Source: Bombella apis
GTDB lineage: Bacteria; Pseudomonadota; Alphaproteobacteria; Acetobacterales; Acetobacteraceae
Direction: 5' to 3'
Length of the DNA stretch: 64,000 nucleotides
Assembly: GCF_018221685.1 (NCBI RefSeq)
Contig: NZ_JAGJTM010000001.1
Coordinates: 62,001 to 126,000 of the forward strand
In this document: positions 55,888-64,000 of the stretch, piece by piece
Layout of the letters: every line of letters starts with the position of its first letter
Numbering within the stretch: position 1 is the first letter of the stretch
The notes under the pieces: generated by a model
Seen by the model: only the letters and a program-made list of their open reading frames with translations
The model's database searches: none
Told to the model about the DNA's origin: nothing
Made by a program: the position numbers and the translations under genes

Positions 55888-56013
55888 AAAACCCACCCAC
55901 GAACTGTGTTTTTTAATGAAAATTAAAAAACACAATTGATTGAATTTATCAAACCTGAATTTGCTGATCGAAATTTATTGATATACTTGCCCCCCTCATC
56001 ATCAGGAGACCCC

Positions 56014-57360
56014 ATGCACATCACCATGATTGGCGGCGGTTACGTCGGGCTGGTATCAGGGGCCTGCCTGGCGGCCTTCGGGGCGAATGTAACTGTCATC
56101 GAGCATGATCCTGCACGGCTGGACCGCCTGAAAACCGGAACCATGCCCATCTATGAACCCGGGCTTGAAGAGCTGGTTGCCGCACAGCGGCAGGCGGGAC
56201 GGCTGGCCTTTTCTGGTGATCTGGCCACCGCCCTCCAGAAAAGCCGGGCCGTCTTCATCGCTGTGGGAACACCCACCCGCCGGGGCAGCGGCCATGCTGA
56301 CCTGAGTTACGTCCATGCCGCCGCACGGGCCATTGCCACCCATGCCCCTGACGGCCTGCTGATCGTCACGAAATCCACCGTCCCGGTCGGGACAGGGCGG
56401 CAGGTCGCCGCCATCGTGCGGCAGGCCCGGCCCGACCTGACCTTTCACATCGCCTCCAATCCCGAATTCCTGCGGGAAGGCCACGCCATTGCCGACTTCA
56501 TGCAGCCGGACCGCGTCATCATCGGGCTGGAAGAACAGCTGGGGGCCCCCTCCACCGCCCGCACCCTGCTGGAAACACTTTACGCCCCCCTGTCCGGGCC
56601 AGAGGGCCGTCTGCTCTTCATGGGGCTGGAAAGTGCGGAACTGACAAAATACGCCGCCAATGCCTTCCTCGCCATGAAGGTCACTTTCGCCAACGAGATG
56701 GCCGATCTCTGCGAGGCCACGGGCGGGCAGATCACCGACGTGACCCGGGGCATGGGGATGGACCCCCGCATCGGCCCCCATTTTCTCACACCCGGGCCAG
56801 GCTATGGTGGTTCCTGCTTCCCCAAAGATACGCAGGCTCTGGCAACCTCCGCACGACAGGCCGGAACCCCCACGCAGCTCATCGAAACCACCATCGCAGC
56901 CAATGAGGCCCGCAAACGCCGCCTTGCCGAGCGCATCCTTGCTCTGGCCGGGGGTGACATCACACGCTGTACCATCGCCGTACTGGGGCTCACCTTCAAG
57001 GCCCATACGGACGACATGCGGCAGGCCCCAGCCCTGACCATCCTCCCCCTGCTGCACGAGGCCGGTGCCACGCTGCGGGCCCATGACCCGCAGGGCATGG
57101 AGACAGCCTGCACCCTGCTGCCAAAAGGCATCACCTACACCGCCACCCCTCTTCAGGCCGCCGAGGGGGCTGACATGCTGCTGGTCCTGACAGAATGGCC
57201 CACCTTTGCCGCTCTCACCCCGGACCAGCTCGCCCCCCGGATGCGTGGCAGGCTCGTGCTGGACTACCGGCAGATATGGCGGAAAGATGAATGGCTGGAA
57301 GCCGGCTTCCATTATCACTGTCTGGGCAGCGCCCCCCTGCCGCCACATACCTGCCCATAA
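56014..57360 (+). CDS. ugd: UDP-glucose 6-dehydrogenase
   Basis: A 448-residue enzyme from the ATG at 56014 (AGGAGA ribosome site; the longer frame to 55936 is AT-rich leader). It oxidises UDP-glucose to UDP-glucuronate with two NAD+. The Rossmann motif MIGGGYVGLVSGACLAAFGANVTVIEHD, Lys213 (TKYAANAF), catalytic Cys268 (GPGYGGSCFPKDTQAL) and the C-terminal VLGLTFKAHTDDMRQAP segment are all present. UDP-glucuronate feeds capsule or other surface polysaccharides. Here it could serve the glycan pathways elsewhere in the window, but no direct operon link is visible. Confidence 0.96.
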   Translation: MHITMIGGGYVGLVSGACLAAFGANVTVIEHDPARLDRLKTGTMPIYEPGLEELVAAQRQAGRLAFSGDLATALQKSRAVFIAVGTPTRRGSGHADLSYVHAAARAIATHAPDGLLIVTKSTVPVGTGRQVAAIVRQARPDLTFHIASNPEFLREGHAIADFMQPDRVIIGLEEQLGAPSTARTLLETLYAPLSGPEGRLLFMGLESAELTKYAANAFLAMKVTFANEMADLCEATGGQITDVTRGMGMDPRIGPHFLTPGPGYGGSCFPKDTQALATSARQAGTPTQLIETTIAANEARKRRLAERILALAGGDITRCTIAVLGLTFKAHTDDMRQAPALTILPLLHEAGATLRAHDPQGMETACTLLPKGITYTATPLQAAEGADMLLVLTEWPTFAALTPDQLAPRMRGRLVLDYRQIWRKDEWLEAGFHYHCLGSAPLPPHTCP

Positions 57361-57435
57361 AGCGGGCTATCCTCATGCGGTCAGGCTGCCTATAATGGTA
57401 GCCATCAATGACGGAATCATGAACGGGGGCAGGCT

Positions 57436-57455
57436 GACAGGGCCTGCGCCCTGTC
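57436..57455 (+). terminator. Hairpin downstream of ugd
   Basis: Perfect 8-bp stem GACAGGGC / GCCCTGTC with a 4-base loop, followed by CGTTT. It lies in the 147-base gap before the GIN-domain gene, after a TATAAT at 57391-57396 that could be that gene's -10. It may be a weak terminator or a 5' leader structure. Confidence 0.45.
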
Positions 57456-57507
57456 CGTTTCCGCAGGCGGTACAATCCTGCCATCTCTTGTAGCCGGGAG
57501 TTCCTGA

Positions 57508-58644
57508 GTGAACATGCGTAACGTCCAGACCTGTCTTTCCCTGTTGCTCGGGCGCGGCATGTGCCTTGGTGCCATGCTGGGTGGAACCCTGATGGCCAGC
57601 AGCGCTCTGGCAGCCGATGTGCGCACTCCCCTCCATGCGGACGAGCTGGACCTCAGCGTGCCCTGTGCGCAGGTCCATATCCGGGCTGATGCCGCCCTGA
57701 AAGACAGCGTGGTGGTCGAAGAGGCTACCGGCCTCACCCCGGATATTCAGACAACCCGGGACGGGACGGAAAGCCATATCCGCCTCGCCCTGCACAACTG
57801 CCCAAAAGGCGGACGGCTGACCCTGCACCTCTCCAGCGACACGGCGCTGACATTGCATGACAGCCCACAGGCCCACATCACCATCAGTGGCACACTCACC
57901 ACGCTGGAAAGCAATCTGGATGATGCGTCCCTTCAGGTGGACCGTGTGGAATCGCTGGACATGTCCATCTCCGGCACGACACAGGCCCACATCCACCAGC
58001 TGAACCGTGCAGCACAGCTCAATGCCACAGGGGGGAGCCACCTTGAGGTGGATACCGCCCTTCTCTCCGCCTTTTCGGCCCAGATGTCCGACAGCAGCCA
58101 TCTTTCCATTACCGAAGGGCAGATTGACAGCCTGACACTGAATGCCTCCCAGCAGGCAGATGCCTCCATCATGGCCACGGTCAACAATGCCAGCATCACC
58201 ACCAGCGATGCTGCCAGCGTCACGCTCAGCAAGGTGACAGGCACCGTGCAGGATGGGGGAACAAAGCACATCACCCACGCCAGCCCGCCAGAGGCCACCC
58301 CGGCAAAACAGGCCGCAGGACCGGCACCTGCCGCCCAGCCCCCCCAGCCGGATGGCCAGGCACAGGGGCTGAACAATCCTGCCGTTCCCCATGTACCGAA
58401 GCAGGCTGCCGGAACATCCACCCCTCCTGCTGGAACAGCAGCCGGACAGACGGCGGGAACACCCGTCCGGCCCGCAGTGCCCGCTGTTGCGCCCCCCGCC
58501 ACACCGGCAGCAACACCCCCTGCGTCCAGCCCCGTTCCACAGGCCCCCACCCCCGCACCACCGGCATTAGCTACATCCCAGCCTGCCCCACAGGCGCCGC
58601 AGGCAGGCACCCCGGCAGGGCCGCAGAACACACCATCGCAGTGA
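57508..58644 (+). CDS. DUF2807 (GIN-domain, adhesin-head-like) secreted protein
   Basis: A 378-residue exported protein starting at GTG 57508 (GGGAG 8 bases upstream). A signal peptide ends in ASSALAAD. Residues ~40-250 are a right-handed beta-solenoid-like domain of the DUF2807/GIN type (VSVPCAQVHIRADAALKDSVVVEEATG; TLTTLESNLDDASLQVDRVESLDMSISGTTQAHIHQLNRAAQLNATGGSHLEVDTALLSAFSAQMSDSSHL). The last ~125 residues are Pro/Ala/Gln-rich and probably unstructured, perhaps cell-wall spanning. It precedes the MlaEF genes by 26 bases, so a role in envelope lipid or surface maintenance is possible. Ligand unknown. Confidence 0.78.
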   Translation: MNMRNVQTCLSLLLGRGMCLGAMLGGTLMASSALAADVRTPLHADELDLSVPCAQVHIRADAALKDSVVVEEATGLTPDIQTTRDGTESHIRLALHNCPKGGRLTLHLSSDTALTLHDSPQAHITISGTLTTLESNLDDASLQVDRVESLDMSISGTTQAHIHQLNRAAQLNATGGSHLEVDTALLSAFSAQMSDSSHLSITEGQIDSLTLNASQQADASIMATVNNASITTSDAASVTLSKVTGTVQDGGTKHITHASPPEATPAKQAAGPAPAAQPPQPDGQAQGLNNPAVPHVPKQAAGTSTPPAGTAAGQTAGTPVRPAVPAVAPPATPAATPPASSPVPQAPTPAPPALATSQPAPQAPQAGTPAGPQNTPSQ

Positions 58645-58669
58645 CCGGCAGAGAACAAAGGCAGACCGT

Positions 58670-59455
58670 GTGAGAGCTCTATCCCTTCCCTTCATCTTTC
58701 TTGGCCGTGGCATACTGGGAGGCCTGCACCATGCCGGGGCCCTCAGCCTGTTCGCCCTGCGGGGGCTGGGAGGCATTTTCCGCCTGCCCGTTTACGGGCA
58801 GGTCATTCTGTCCTGCCTGGTCGAGATCGGCTTTCTCTCGCTACCTGTCGTGGCCCTGACAGCCATATTTTCCGGTGCCGTCATCGCTTTGCAGTCCTAT
58901 AGCGGCTTCAGCCAGTACCATGCCCAGAATGCCGTTGGTGGCATCGTGGTCATGTCCATCACGAAAGAGCTGGGGCCAGTTCTGGCAGGCCTCATGGTGG
59001 CTGGCCGCATCGGGGCAGCCATTGCGGCACAGATCGGCTCCATGAGGGTCACAGACCAGATTGACGCCCTGAACACACTGGCAACCGATCCAATCAAATA
59101 TCTCGTCACGCCCCGCCTGGTGGCAGGTATCCTGGCCCTGCCGTTCCTCGTCCTGATCGCCGACATCCTGGGCGTTGCCGGGGGCTTCATCGTTGCAGTG
59201 GGGAAGCTTGGCTTCAGCCCCGCACTCTACATTCATGCCACCCATGCCTCCCTGCACAGCCATGACGTACTGGTCGGACTGCTGAAGGCGGCTGTCTTTG
59301 GATTTCTCATCACCCTGCTGGGCTGTTACGAAGGCTACAACAGCCGGGGTGGAGCCGAGGGTGTCGGCCGGGCGGCGACAGCAACCGTCGTCGCCTCCTC
59401 CATCCTGATTCTCGCCTTTGACTACCTGCTGACGGATCTCTTCTTTACCGCATGA
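58670..59455 (+). CDS. mlaE: Phospholipid ABC transporter permease MlaE
   Basis: A 261-residue MlaE/Ttg2B permease starting at GTG 58670. It carries the diagnostic MlaE core FSGAVIALQSYSGFSQYHAQNAVGGIVVMSITKELGPVLAGLMVAGRIGAAIAAQIGSMRVTDQIDAL and about five transmembrane segments. It forms the membrane channel that moves phospholipids between inner and outer membranes with the MlaF ATPase (next gene, 4-base overlap). No MlaD (MCE) or MlaC gene adjoins in this window, which is unlike the usual operon, so those partners are probably elsewhere. Confidence 0.93.
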   Translation: MRALSLPFIFLGRGILGGLHHAGALSLFALRGLGGIFRLPVYGQVILSCLVEIGFLSLPVVALTAIFSGAVIALQSYSGFSQYHAQNAVGGIVVMSITKELGPVLAGLMVAGRIGAAIAAQIGSMRVTDQIDALNTLATDPIKYLVTPRLVAGILALPFLVLIADILGVAGGFIVAVGKLGFSPALYIHATHASLHSHDVLVGLLKAAVFGFLITLLGCYEGYNSRGGAEGVGRAATATVVASSILILAFDYLLTDLFFTA

Positions 59456-60291
59456 TGACGTCTTCCTCCTCTTCCCGGACGGCAGCACCGTCTGGCCAGC
59501 CCCGCCTCCGCATCCGTGGCCTGAGAAAATCCTTCGGAGACCGGACAATCCTCAACGGGATTGATCTGGATGTGCCAGCCGGGAAATCCACAGTCATCAT
59601 CGGAGGATCCGGCAACGGAAAGTCCCTGCTGTTACGCTGCATCCTGGGATTGATCGAGCCTGATGAAGGCACCATCGAGATTGATGGCGAGAACATCATC
59701 GGTGCCTCGCGCAGCCGACGTGAAACCCTGCTGAAACGGATCGGAATGCTGTTCCAGAATGCTGCGCTGTTTGACAGCATGAGCGTGATGGACAACGTCC
59801 TTTTCGGTCTCACTGCCAAGAGCCATGGCCGGCGCCGTGATCGGGCCACGCAGGAAAAGGAAGCCCTGCGCCTGCTGGAACAGGTCGGGCTGGGACCGCA
59901 TGTGGCTCCGCTCAACCCGGCGGAGCTCTCCGGCGGCATGCAGAAACGTGTCGGACTGGCCCGTGCCCTGGCCGGACAACCGGACATCCTCTTCTTCGAT
60001 GAACCCACGACCGGGCTGGACCCCATCATGTCCGCCGTAATCGATGGTCTCATCAGCAGCTGCGTCACCCAGCGGGGGGCCACGGCGCTGACCATCACCC
60101 ATGACATGACCTCCGTCACCCGCATCGGCGACCATGCCGCCATGCTCTACGGGGGGAAGATCATCTGGCAGGGACCGGCCAATACGCTGATGCACAGTGG
60201 CAATCCGATTGTCGATCAGTTCACCCACGGGCGGCTGGACGGCCCGATCCCCACCAGTGGCATGACGGCCAACCCTGCGGAAAAACGCTGA
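59452..60291 (+). CDS. mlaF: Phospholipid ABC transporter ATPase MlaF
   Basis: A 279-residue ABC ATPase. Walker A is GGSGNGKSLLL (note Asn in place of the usual Ser/Cys). The signature is LSGGMQKRVGLARALAGQP, Walker B is ILFFDEPTTGLDP and the H-loop is ALTITHDMTS. The MlaF-like C-terminal tail is present. It overlaps mlaE by 4 bases and is 1 base before radA, so the three genes are likely cotranscribed. It powers the MlaE lipid transport channel in the cytoplasm. Confidence 0.95.
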   Translation: MMTSSSSSRTAAPSGQPRLRIRGLRKSFGDRTILNGIDLDVPAGKSTVIIGGSGNGKSLLLRCILGLIEPDEGTIEIDGENIIGASRSRRETLLKRIGMLFQNAALFDSMSVMDNVLFGLTAKSHGRRRDRATQEKEALRLLEQVGLGPHVAPLNPAELSGGMQKRVGLARALAGQPDILFFDEPTTGLDPIMSAVIDGLISSCVTQRGATALTITHDMTSVTRIGDHAAMLYGGKIIWQGPANTLMHSGNPIVDQFTHGRLDGPIPTSGMTANPAEKR

Positions 60292-60292
60292 C

Positions 60293-61699
60293 ATGGCCCG
60301 GAAACCTGCCAGCCTGTTCGTCTGCCAGAACTGCCAGGCCCAATACCCCAAATGGACAGGCCGCTGCGAACAGTGCGGCGAGTGGAACACTCTGGAGGAA
60401 GAAACCAGAACCGCCACCCCCAGCCGTAGCGCCACCACACGAAAAGGTGCGGGCCTGAAAACGACACGGCTGGATGGCAAGGCCACCCCTCCGGCCCGGC
60501 TGGACACGAACATGGCGGAGCTGAACCGGGTGCTGGGCAGCGGGCTTGTGCCCGGCTCGGTCGTGCTGGTGGGCGGAGACCCGGGCATCGGCAAATCCAC
60601 CCTCATGCTCCAGATGACCTGCGCTCTCGCCAGAGCGCAGCACAATGTCCTCTATGTCTCCGGGGAAGAGGCCATCGACCAGATCCGCCTGCGGGCACGG
60701 CGGCTGGAACTGGACCGTGACCCCAAGGCGCTGGACCAGCTGGAGCTGGCCGCCTCCATCAATGTCAATGACATCACGGCCTCGCTGGAAGAAAGACGGG
60801 CTTTTCAGGTCGTCGTCATCGACTCCATCCAGACCATGTGGCTGGAAGGCGTGGCCAGTGCCCCCGGCTCGGTCTCGCAGGTCCGCAGCTGTGCCTTCGA
60901 GCTGATCCGTCTGGCCAAGACACTGGGGTTTGTCCTCATTCTCATCGGCCATGTCACGAAAGAAGGAGCCCTTGCCGGCCCCCGTGTGCTGGAACATATG
61001 GTCGATGCCGTGCTGTATTTTGAAGGTGACCGGGGCCATCAATTCCGCATTCTCCGGGCAGCCAAGAACCGTTTCGGAGCCACGGACGAGATCGGCGTCT
61101 TCGCCATGACCGATACCGGCCTGCGGGAAGTACCCAACCCTTCCGCCCTGTTTCTGGCCGAACGGCATGGCAATATTGCCGGTTCTGCCGTTTTTGCCGG
61201 GCTGGAGGGAACACGCCCCATCCTGCTGGAGGTGCAGGTCCTGCTTTCTGCCAAAAGTGGTGATGGAGCCGCCCGCCGTGCCGTACTGGGCTGGGACAGC
61301 TCCCGACTGAACATGGTTCTGGCCGTGCTGGAGGCGCGCTGCGGACTGAAACTAGGCAGCCTGGATGTCCACCTCAACATCACCGGCGGGCTGAAGGTCA
61401 CCGAACCGGCTGCCGACCTTGCCGTAGCCGCAGCCCTGATCTCCGCCGCCACGGGCCAGCCCACTGCCCCTGATGAAGCCTATTTTGGCGAGATCGGTCT
61501 TTCCGGAGAAGTCCGGCAGGTCAGCCAGACAGGCATCAGGCTGAAAGAAATTGCCAAGCTGGGCTTCCGGCAGGCAGTCATCCCCCGCCATGTAGGCACC
61601 GCCAACGCCCGCCCCAAAGCCCCTCACGCCCTCACCATTGCTGAAACGGGACATCTGAGCGACCTCGTCCGCCGCTTTTCCCCGGCTGGAAAAGATTAA
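60293..61699 (+). CDS. radA: DNA repair protein RadA (Sms)
   Basis: A 468-residue RadA. The N-terminal zinc finger uses Cys11, 14, 25 and 28 (FVCQNCQAQYPKWTGRCEQCGEWNT). A RecA-type core follows with Walker A GGDPGIGKST (~94-103), and the KNRFG motif is present. A LonB-like C-terminal domain includes VDVHLNITGGLKVTEPAADLAVAAALISAATGQP and EIGLSGEVRQVSQ. It processes recombination intermediates and promotes branch migration. It is cotranscribed after mlaF by spacing. The 83-base gap to the aquaporin-like gene shows no clear terminator. Confidence 0.98.
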   Translation: MARKPASLFVCQNCQAQYPKWTGRCEQCGEWNTLEEETRTATPSRSATTRKGAGLKTTRLDGKATPPARLDTNMAELNRVLGSGLVPGSVVLVGGDPGIGKSTLMLQMTCALARAQHNVLYVSGEEAIDQIRLRARRLELDRDPKALDQLELAASINVNDITASLEERRAFQVVVIDSIQTMWLEGVASAPGSVSQVRSCAFELIRLAKTLGFVLILIGHVTKEGALAGPRVLEHMVDAVLYFEGDRGHQFRILRAAKNRFGATDEIGVFAMTDTGLREVPNPSALFLAERHGNIAGSAVFAGLEGTRPILLEVQVLLSAKSGDGAARRAVLGWDSSRLNMVLAVLEARCGLKLGSLDVHLNITGGLKVTEPAADLAVAAALISAATGQPTAPDEAYFGEIGLSGEVRQVSQTGIRLKEIAKLGFRQAVIPRHVGTANARPKAPHALTIAETGHLSDLVRRFSPAGKD

Positions 61700-61782
61700 A
61701 TCATCTTTATTGTCTTGACCGGCCCGCCAGCAATTCTGAAACATGATGGGTAGTTCCTCCATCTGTTCACAAGAGAGGCCGC

Positions 61783-62775
61783 ATGACCATCTCTTCTCCC
61801 CCTCCGCAGCCGGACGATAAAAAGCGTTTTGCCGCCCACCACGTCCGCTTTCCCCATATCCACCTGCCTCATATCCGGTTTTCCCACCGGGAACTGGTGG
61901 ACCGCCCCTTGGCTGGCAAACCTCACCCTGACCAGCCCCTCCACTGGAAACTGTATGCCATGGAGGCCATCGCCACGGCCATCATGCTGACCATCGGCAT
62001 CAGCACGACCACCATCCTGGCGTCAGACCGGTCCCCCTTTGCGGCCATGCTGGCCCCGCATCCCATCATCCGCTCTGTCCTGATCGGCCTGTTCTTCGGG
62101 CTGGCAGGGACAGTCGCCACACTGTCCCCCTTCGGCAAGGTCAGCGGTGCACATCTCAACCCCTCCGTGACGCTGGCCTTCTTCCTGACGAAGAAAATCC
62201 GTTGGCCAGATGCGCTGGGTTATCTCGGGGCACAACTTGTCGGGGCCTTCAGCGGGACACTCATTTCCTGCCTGGGGATCAGCCTGCTGCTGCCTTTCTG
62301 GCAGCCCATGGTCAGCCAGATCAATTATGCCGGAACATTCCCTTCCAGCAATTACGGCCTCGGCCTTGCCGCCCTGATGGAAGCCATCGCCACGGCGGGA
62401 CTGATCATGATCATCTATTTCACGGCCTCACGCCCGAAATTGCAGCATCTGACGACATGGATCTGCGCCTTCTATTTTGCCGTCACCAACCCGTTGATTG
62501 CCGGGTTCTCCGGCAACAGCACGAATTTCATGCGGACACTGGCCCCCGATACACTGGCCCATAACCTGCATGGTGTGTGGATCTATCTTGTCGGCCCCTT
62601 CATTGGCTCTGCACTGGCACTCCAGCTTGCCCGCATGCTCTTCTCCATGCATGGGCTGAAAGAGGCCCGGATCGTCAATTTCGGCCATCACGGGCGTGTT
62701 CCCCGCTACACGGCACCTGAAGCCACCGGCCCCTCACCGGAAGAGCTCAAACGGCAGGACAGAAAGAAAAACTGA
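61783..62775 (+). CDS. Divergent aquaporin / MIP-family channel
   Basis: A 330-residue membrane protein with six or more transmembrane helices of the MIP family. The first pore motif reads GAHLNPSVTLAFF (NPS instead of NPA). The second is STNFMRTLAPD, where the usual NPAR is replaced by NFMR, so the second selectivity half is atypical. A ~60-residue His/Pro-rich N-terminal extension (FAAHHVRFPHIHLPHIRFSHRELVDRPLAG) and a charged C-terminal tail are added. It may conduct water, glycerol or another small solute, or may be non-conducting. Family membership is clear from the paired helices; function is not. Confidence 0.8.
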   Translation: MTISSPPPQPDDKKRFAAHHVRFPHIHLPHIRFSHRELVDRPLAGKPHPDQPLHWKLYAMEAIATAIMLTIGISTTTILASDRSPFAAMLAPHPIIRSVLIGLFFGLAGTVATLSPFGKVSGAHLNPSVTLAFFLTKKIRWPDALGYLGAQLVGAFSGTLISCLGISLLLPFWQPMVSQINYAGTFPSSNYGLGLAALMEAIATAGLIMIIYFTASRPKLQHLTTWICAFYFAVTNPLIAGFSGNSTNFMRTLAPDTLAHNLHGVWIYLVGPFIGSALALQLARMLFSMHGLKEARIVNFGHHGRVPRYTAPEATGPSPEELKRQDRKKN

Positions 62776-62808
62776 CAGAAACGGGAGCGAAAGCAGAAGC
62801 CCCGTCTC

Positions 62809-63420
62809 TTACCCTTCCGGCTCCCCGTCCAGCACCCGGACGGGTTCCTGCCCCCGTGTCAGGTCCCGCAACCAGGCCTCCACGGCCATGCGCTCCTGCA
62901 CGGGGACAGCCAGCTCCATCGTGGCACCAGCCGCTCCAAAATCGCAGCGCCGTGTTTCCACATTCCAGCCCGGCAGTTTGGCTTCCACCTCAGCAAAAAC
63001 GGGAAAGGGGCAATGAAAGCCAAGGCGGATACGCTCCACCCGCTCGATCCTGGCGGCCTCCCGCAGGCAGGCCGCTGCCGCACCGCCATAGGCCCGGACC
63101 AGACCACCGGCCCCCAGCTTGATGCCTCCAAACCAGCGGGTCACGACCACCATGACCCCGTCAAAGTCCTGCCCTTCTATGGCTGAAAGAATCGGACGGC
63201 CCGCCGTACCGGATGGCTCGCCATCGTCACTGACACGATACCGCCCTCCCACACGGAAGGCCCAGCAGTTATGGGTGGCATCCGGCACGGCCACCTCTGC
63301 CAGAAAGGCCATCGCTCCTGCCTCGTCCTCCACAGGGGCGGCCAGAGTCCGGAACACGCTATGGCGGATGATGCTTTCATGCTCGGCAATGCCGTCCAAT
63401 GTCCAGGTCATGCCGCCCAT
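62809..63420 (-). CDS. IMPACT/YigZ family protein
   Basis: About 203 residues from the ATG at 63420 (ATG at 63411 is an alternative; the frame runs to 63513). The UPF0029/IMPACT domain is marked by RYRVSDDGEPSGTAGRPILSAIEGQDFDGVMVVVTRWFGGIKLGAGGLVRAYGGAAAACL, and a C-terminal ferredoxin-like DUF1949-like domain follows. The family is linked to translation stress control (yeast Yih1/mammalian IMPACT) and YigZ is of unclear bacterial role. It is convergent with the aquaporin-like gene (33-base gap). Confidence 0.9.
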   Translation of the reverse strand: MGGMTWTLDGIAEHESIIRHSVFRTLAAPVEDEAGAMAFLAEVAVPDATHNCWAFRVGGRYRVSDDGEPSGTAGRPILSAIEGQDFDGVMVVVTRWFGGIKLGAGGLVRAYGGAAAACLREAARIERVERIRLGFHCPFPVFAEVEAKLPGWNVETRRCDFGAAGATMELAVPVQERMAVEAWLRDLTRGQEPVRVLDGEPEG

Positions 63421-63762
63421 TCTGCCGTAGAATACTCCTGCTGTCAGCCAGAAAGCCTGCACGGGCACAAGAACACCACCACGGACCGGGCAGCCATGCG
63501 CCCTCCCCTTCATTCCCTCGCCACCTCATGCAGGGGATAGAAAAAAGCCCCCCTTCAGGCTAGTAATTCCTGTGCGCATGGTATCCGCAGGGACGGTCCC
63601 TCCGCCCCGAATGGCCAGAAAACGCCATCCGTCATGCGTCCCGGCAGGGGCCTCCCGGCTGCCCTGCCAGGTTCCTTCCGGTCCGGCCGAGACGCCTTCT
63701 GGCCCCGGCCTTTCTGTTATATGCAGGGTGCCTGCACGGTCACAAAGAGGTCAGTTTTCCCC

Positions 63763-64000
63763 ATGCTTTCCACTCTGACAAGCCGCCTCAATGCGTTCTG
63801 CGGCCGTCATGTCACCCTTGTCCTGACCATCTTCATGCTCCTCTGCGTGGGATCAGCCTGGCTGAGCATGACCCAGCTGGGCATCACGACAGAGACGGAC
63901 AGGCTGTTTGCCGACACGCTGCCATGGAAGCAGAAAAACCGTCAGATAGAGAGCCTCTTCCCCGGCGAGAAGAACACCCTCGTCGCCATCATCAGCGCTG
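63763..64000 (+). CDS. hpnN: Hopanoid biosynthesis-associated RND transporter HpnN, N-terminal part
   Basis: The gene runs off the end of the window; only the first ~79 residues are present. The N-terminal helix (HVTLVLTIFMLLCVGSAWLSM) and the motif TETDRLFADTLPWKQKNRQIESLFPGEKNTLVAII resemble the first transmembrane segment and start of the periplasmic domain of HpnN, an inner-membrane MMPL-type exporter that moves hopanoids to the outer membrane. Hopanoids are abundant in acetic acid bacteria. An AGAGG lies ~13 bases upstream of the ATG. Confidence 0.75.
   Translation, partial: MLSTLTSRLNAFCGRHVTLVLTIFMLLCVGSAWLSMTQLGITTETDRLFADTLPWKQKNRQIESLFPGEKNTLVAIISA

Noticed and set aside
63572..63778. 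Small ORF before hpnN (68 aa)
   Set aside because: No ribosome site or domain; it overlaps the hpnN start in another frame and its composition is that of noncoding GC-rich DNA.

Overview
The window (about 60% GC by eye, densely packed, many ATGA start/stop overlaps) looks like the chromosome of an alphaproteobacterium of the acetic acid bacteria (Acetobacteraceae). This is an inference from the gene set: polyol (mannitol) dehydrogenase, hopanoid-type RND exporter HpnN, NodT-type RND efflux, TonB copper receptor, MlaEF and cytochrome b561. I cannot name the genus.

Layout. 1-3.9 kb: tail of an RND pump with its adaptor and outer-membrane lipoprotein. 4.1-5.7 kb: secreted catalase-like peroxidase plus cytochrome b561. 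5.8-9.3 kb: aldehyde dehydrogenase, YqhD-type aldehyde reductase and a NemR-like TetR repressor, with three copies of a GACCGGTC operator. 9.4-12.6 kb: AraC regulator, DapA-like aldolase and secreted esterase. 12.7-14.4 kb: type I-E CRISPR array (28 repeats, 27 spacers, read on the minus strand) with an AT-rich leader and no cas genes in view. 14.6-26.6 kb: mannitol dehydrogenase, HAD phosphatase, DUF421 protein, lytic transglycosylase, ssb, uvrA, SMR pump, a His-rich DUF2946-like protein with a copper TonB receptor, and trhO.

26.7-40.5 kb is the most unusual region. It is a run of minus-strand genes: a GT4 glycosyltransferase, an AMP-ligase-like protein with degenerate catalytic motifs, a fully reducing KS-AT-DH-ER-KR-ACP polyketide synthase, a fatty-acyl-AMP ligase, and two tandem TibC-type (autotransporter O-heptosyltransferase) proteins. 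PKS/FAAL and the two TibC-like genes overlap by 4 bp. I infer a machine that starts from a fatty acid, extends it to a long reduced chain and glycosylates it, giving a surface glycolipid or lipid-modified glycoconjugate.

40.6-48.1 kb: a DsbD/ScsB-like reductase, an RDD protein, and a coupled trio of KpsE-like, Wza/KpsD-like and OpgH-like genes that looks like a glucan synthesis and export unit. 48.3-54.1 kb: a beta-propeller protein with a secreted creatininase-family protein, a DUF2721 protein, pstS with a Pho-box promoter lying inside the divergent porin gene, and that porin. 54.1-55.9 kb: an AT-rich DUF262/DUF1524 (GmrSD-type) gene, probably an acquired anti-phage function. 56.0-64.0 kb: ugd, a GIN-domain secreted protein, mlaE-mlaF, radA, a divergent aquaporin-family channel, an IMPACT-family protein and the start of hpnN. 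No rRNA, tRNA or insertion sequence was recognised.
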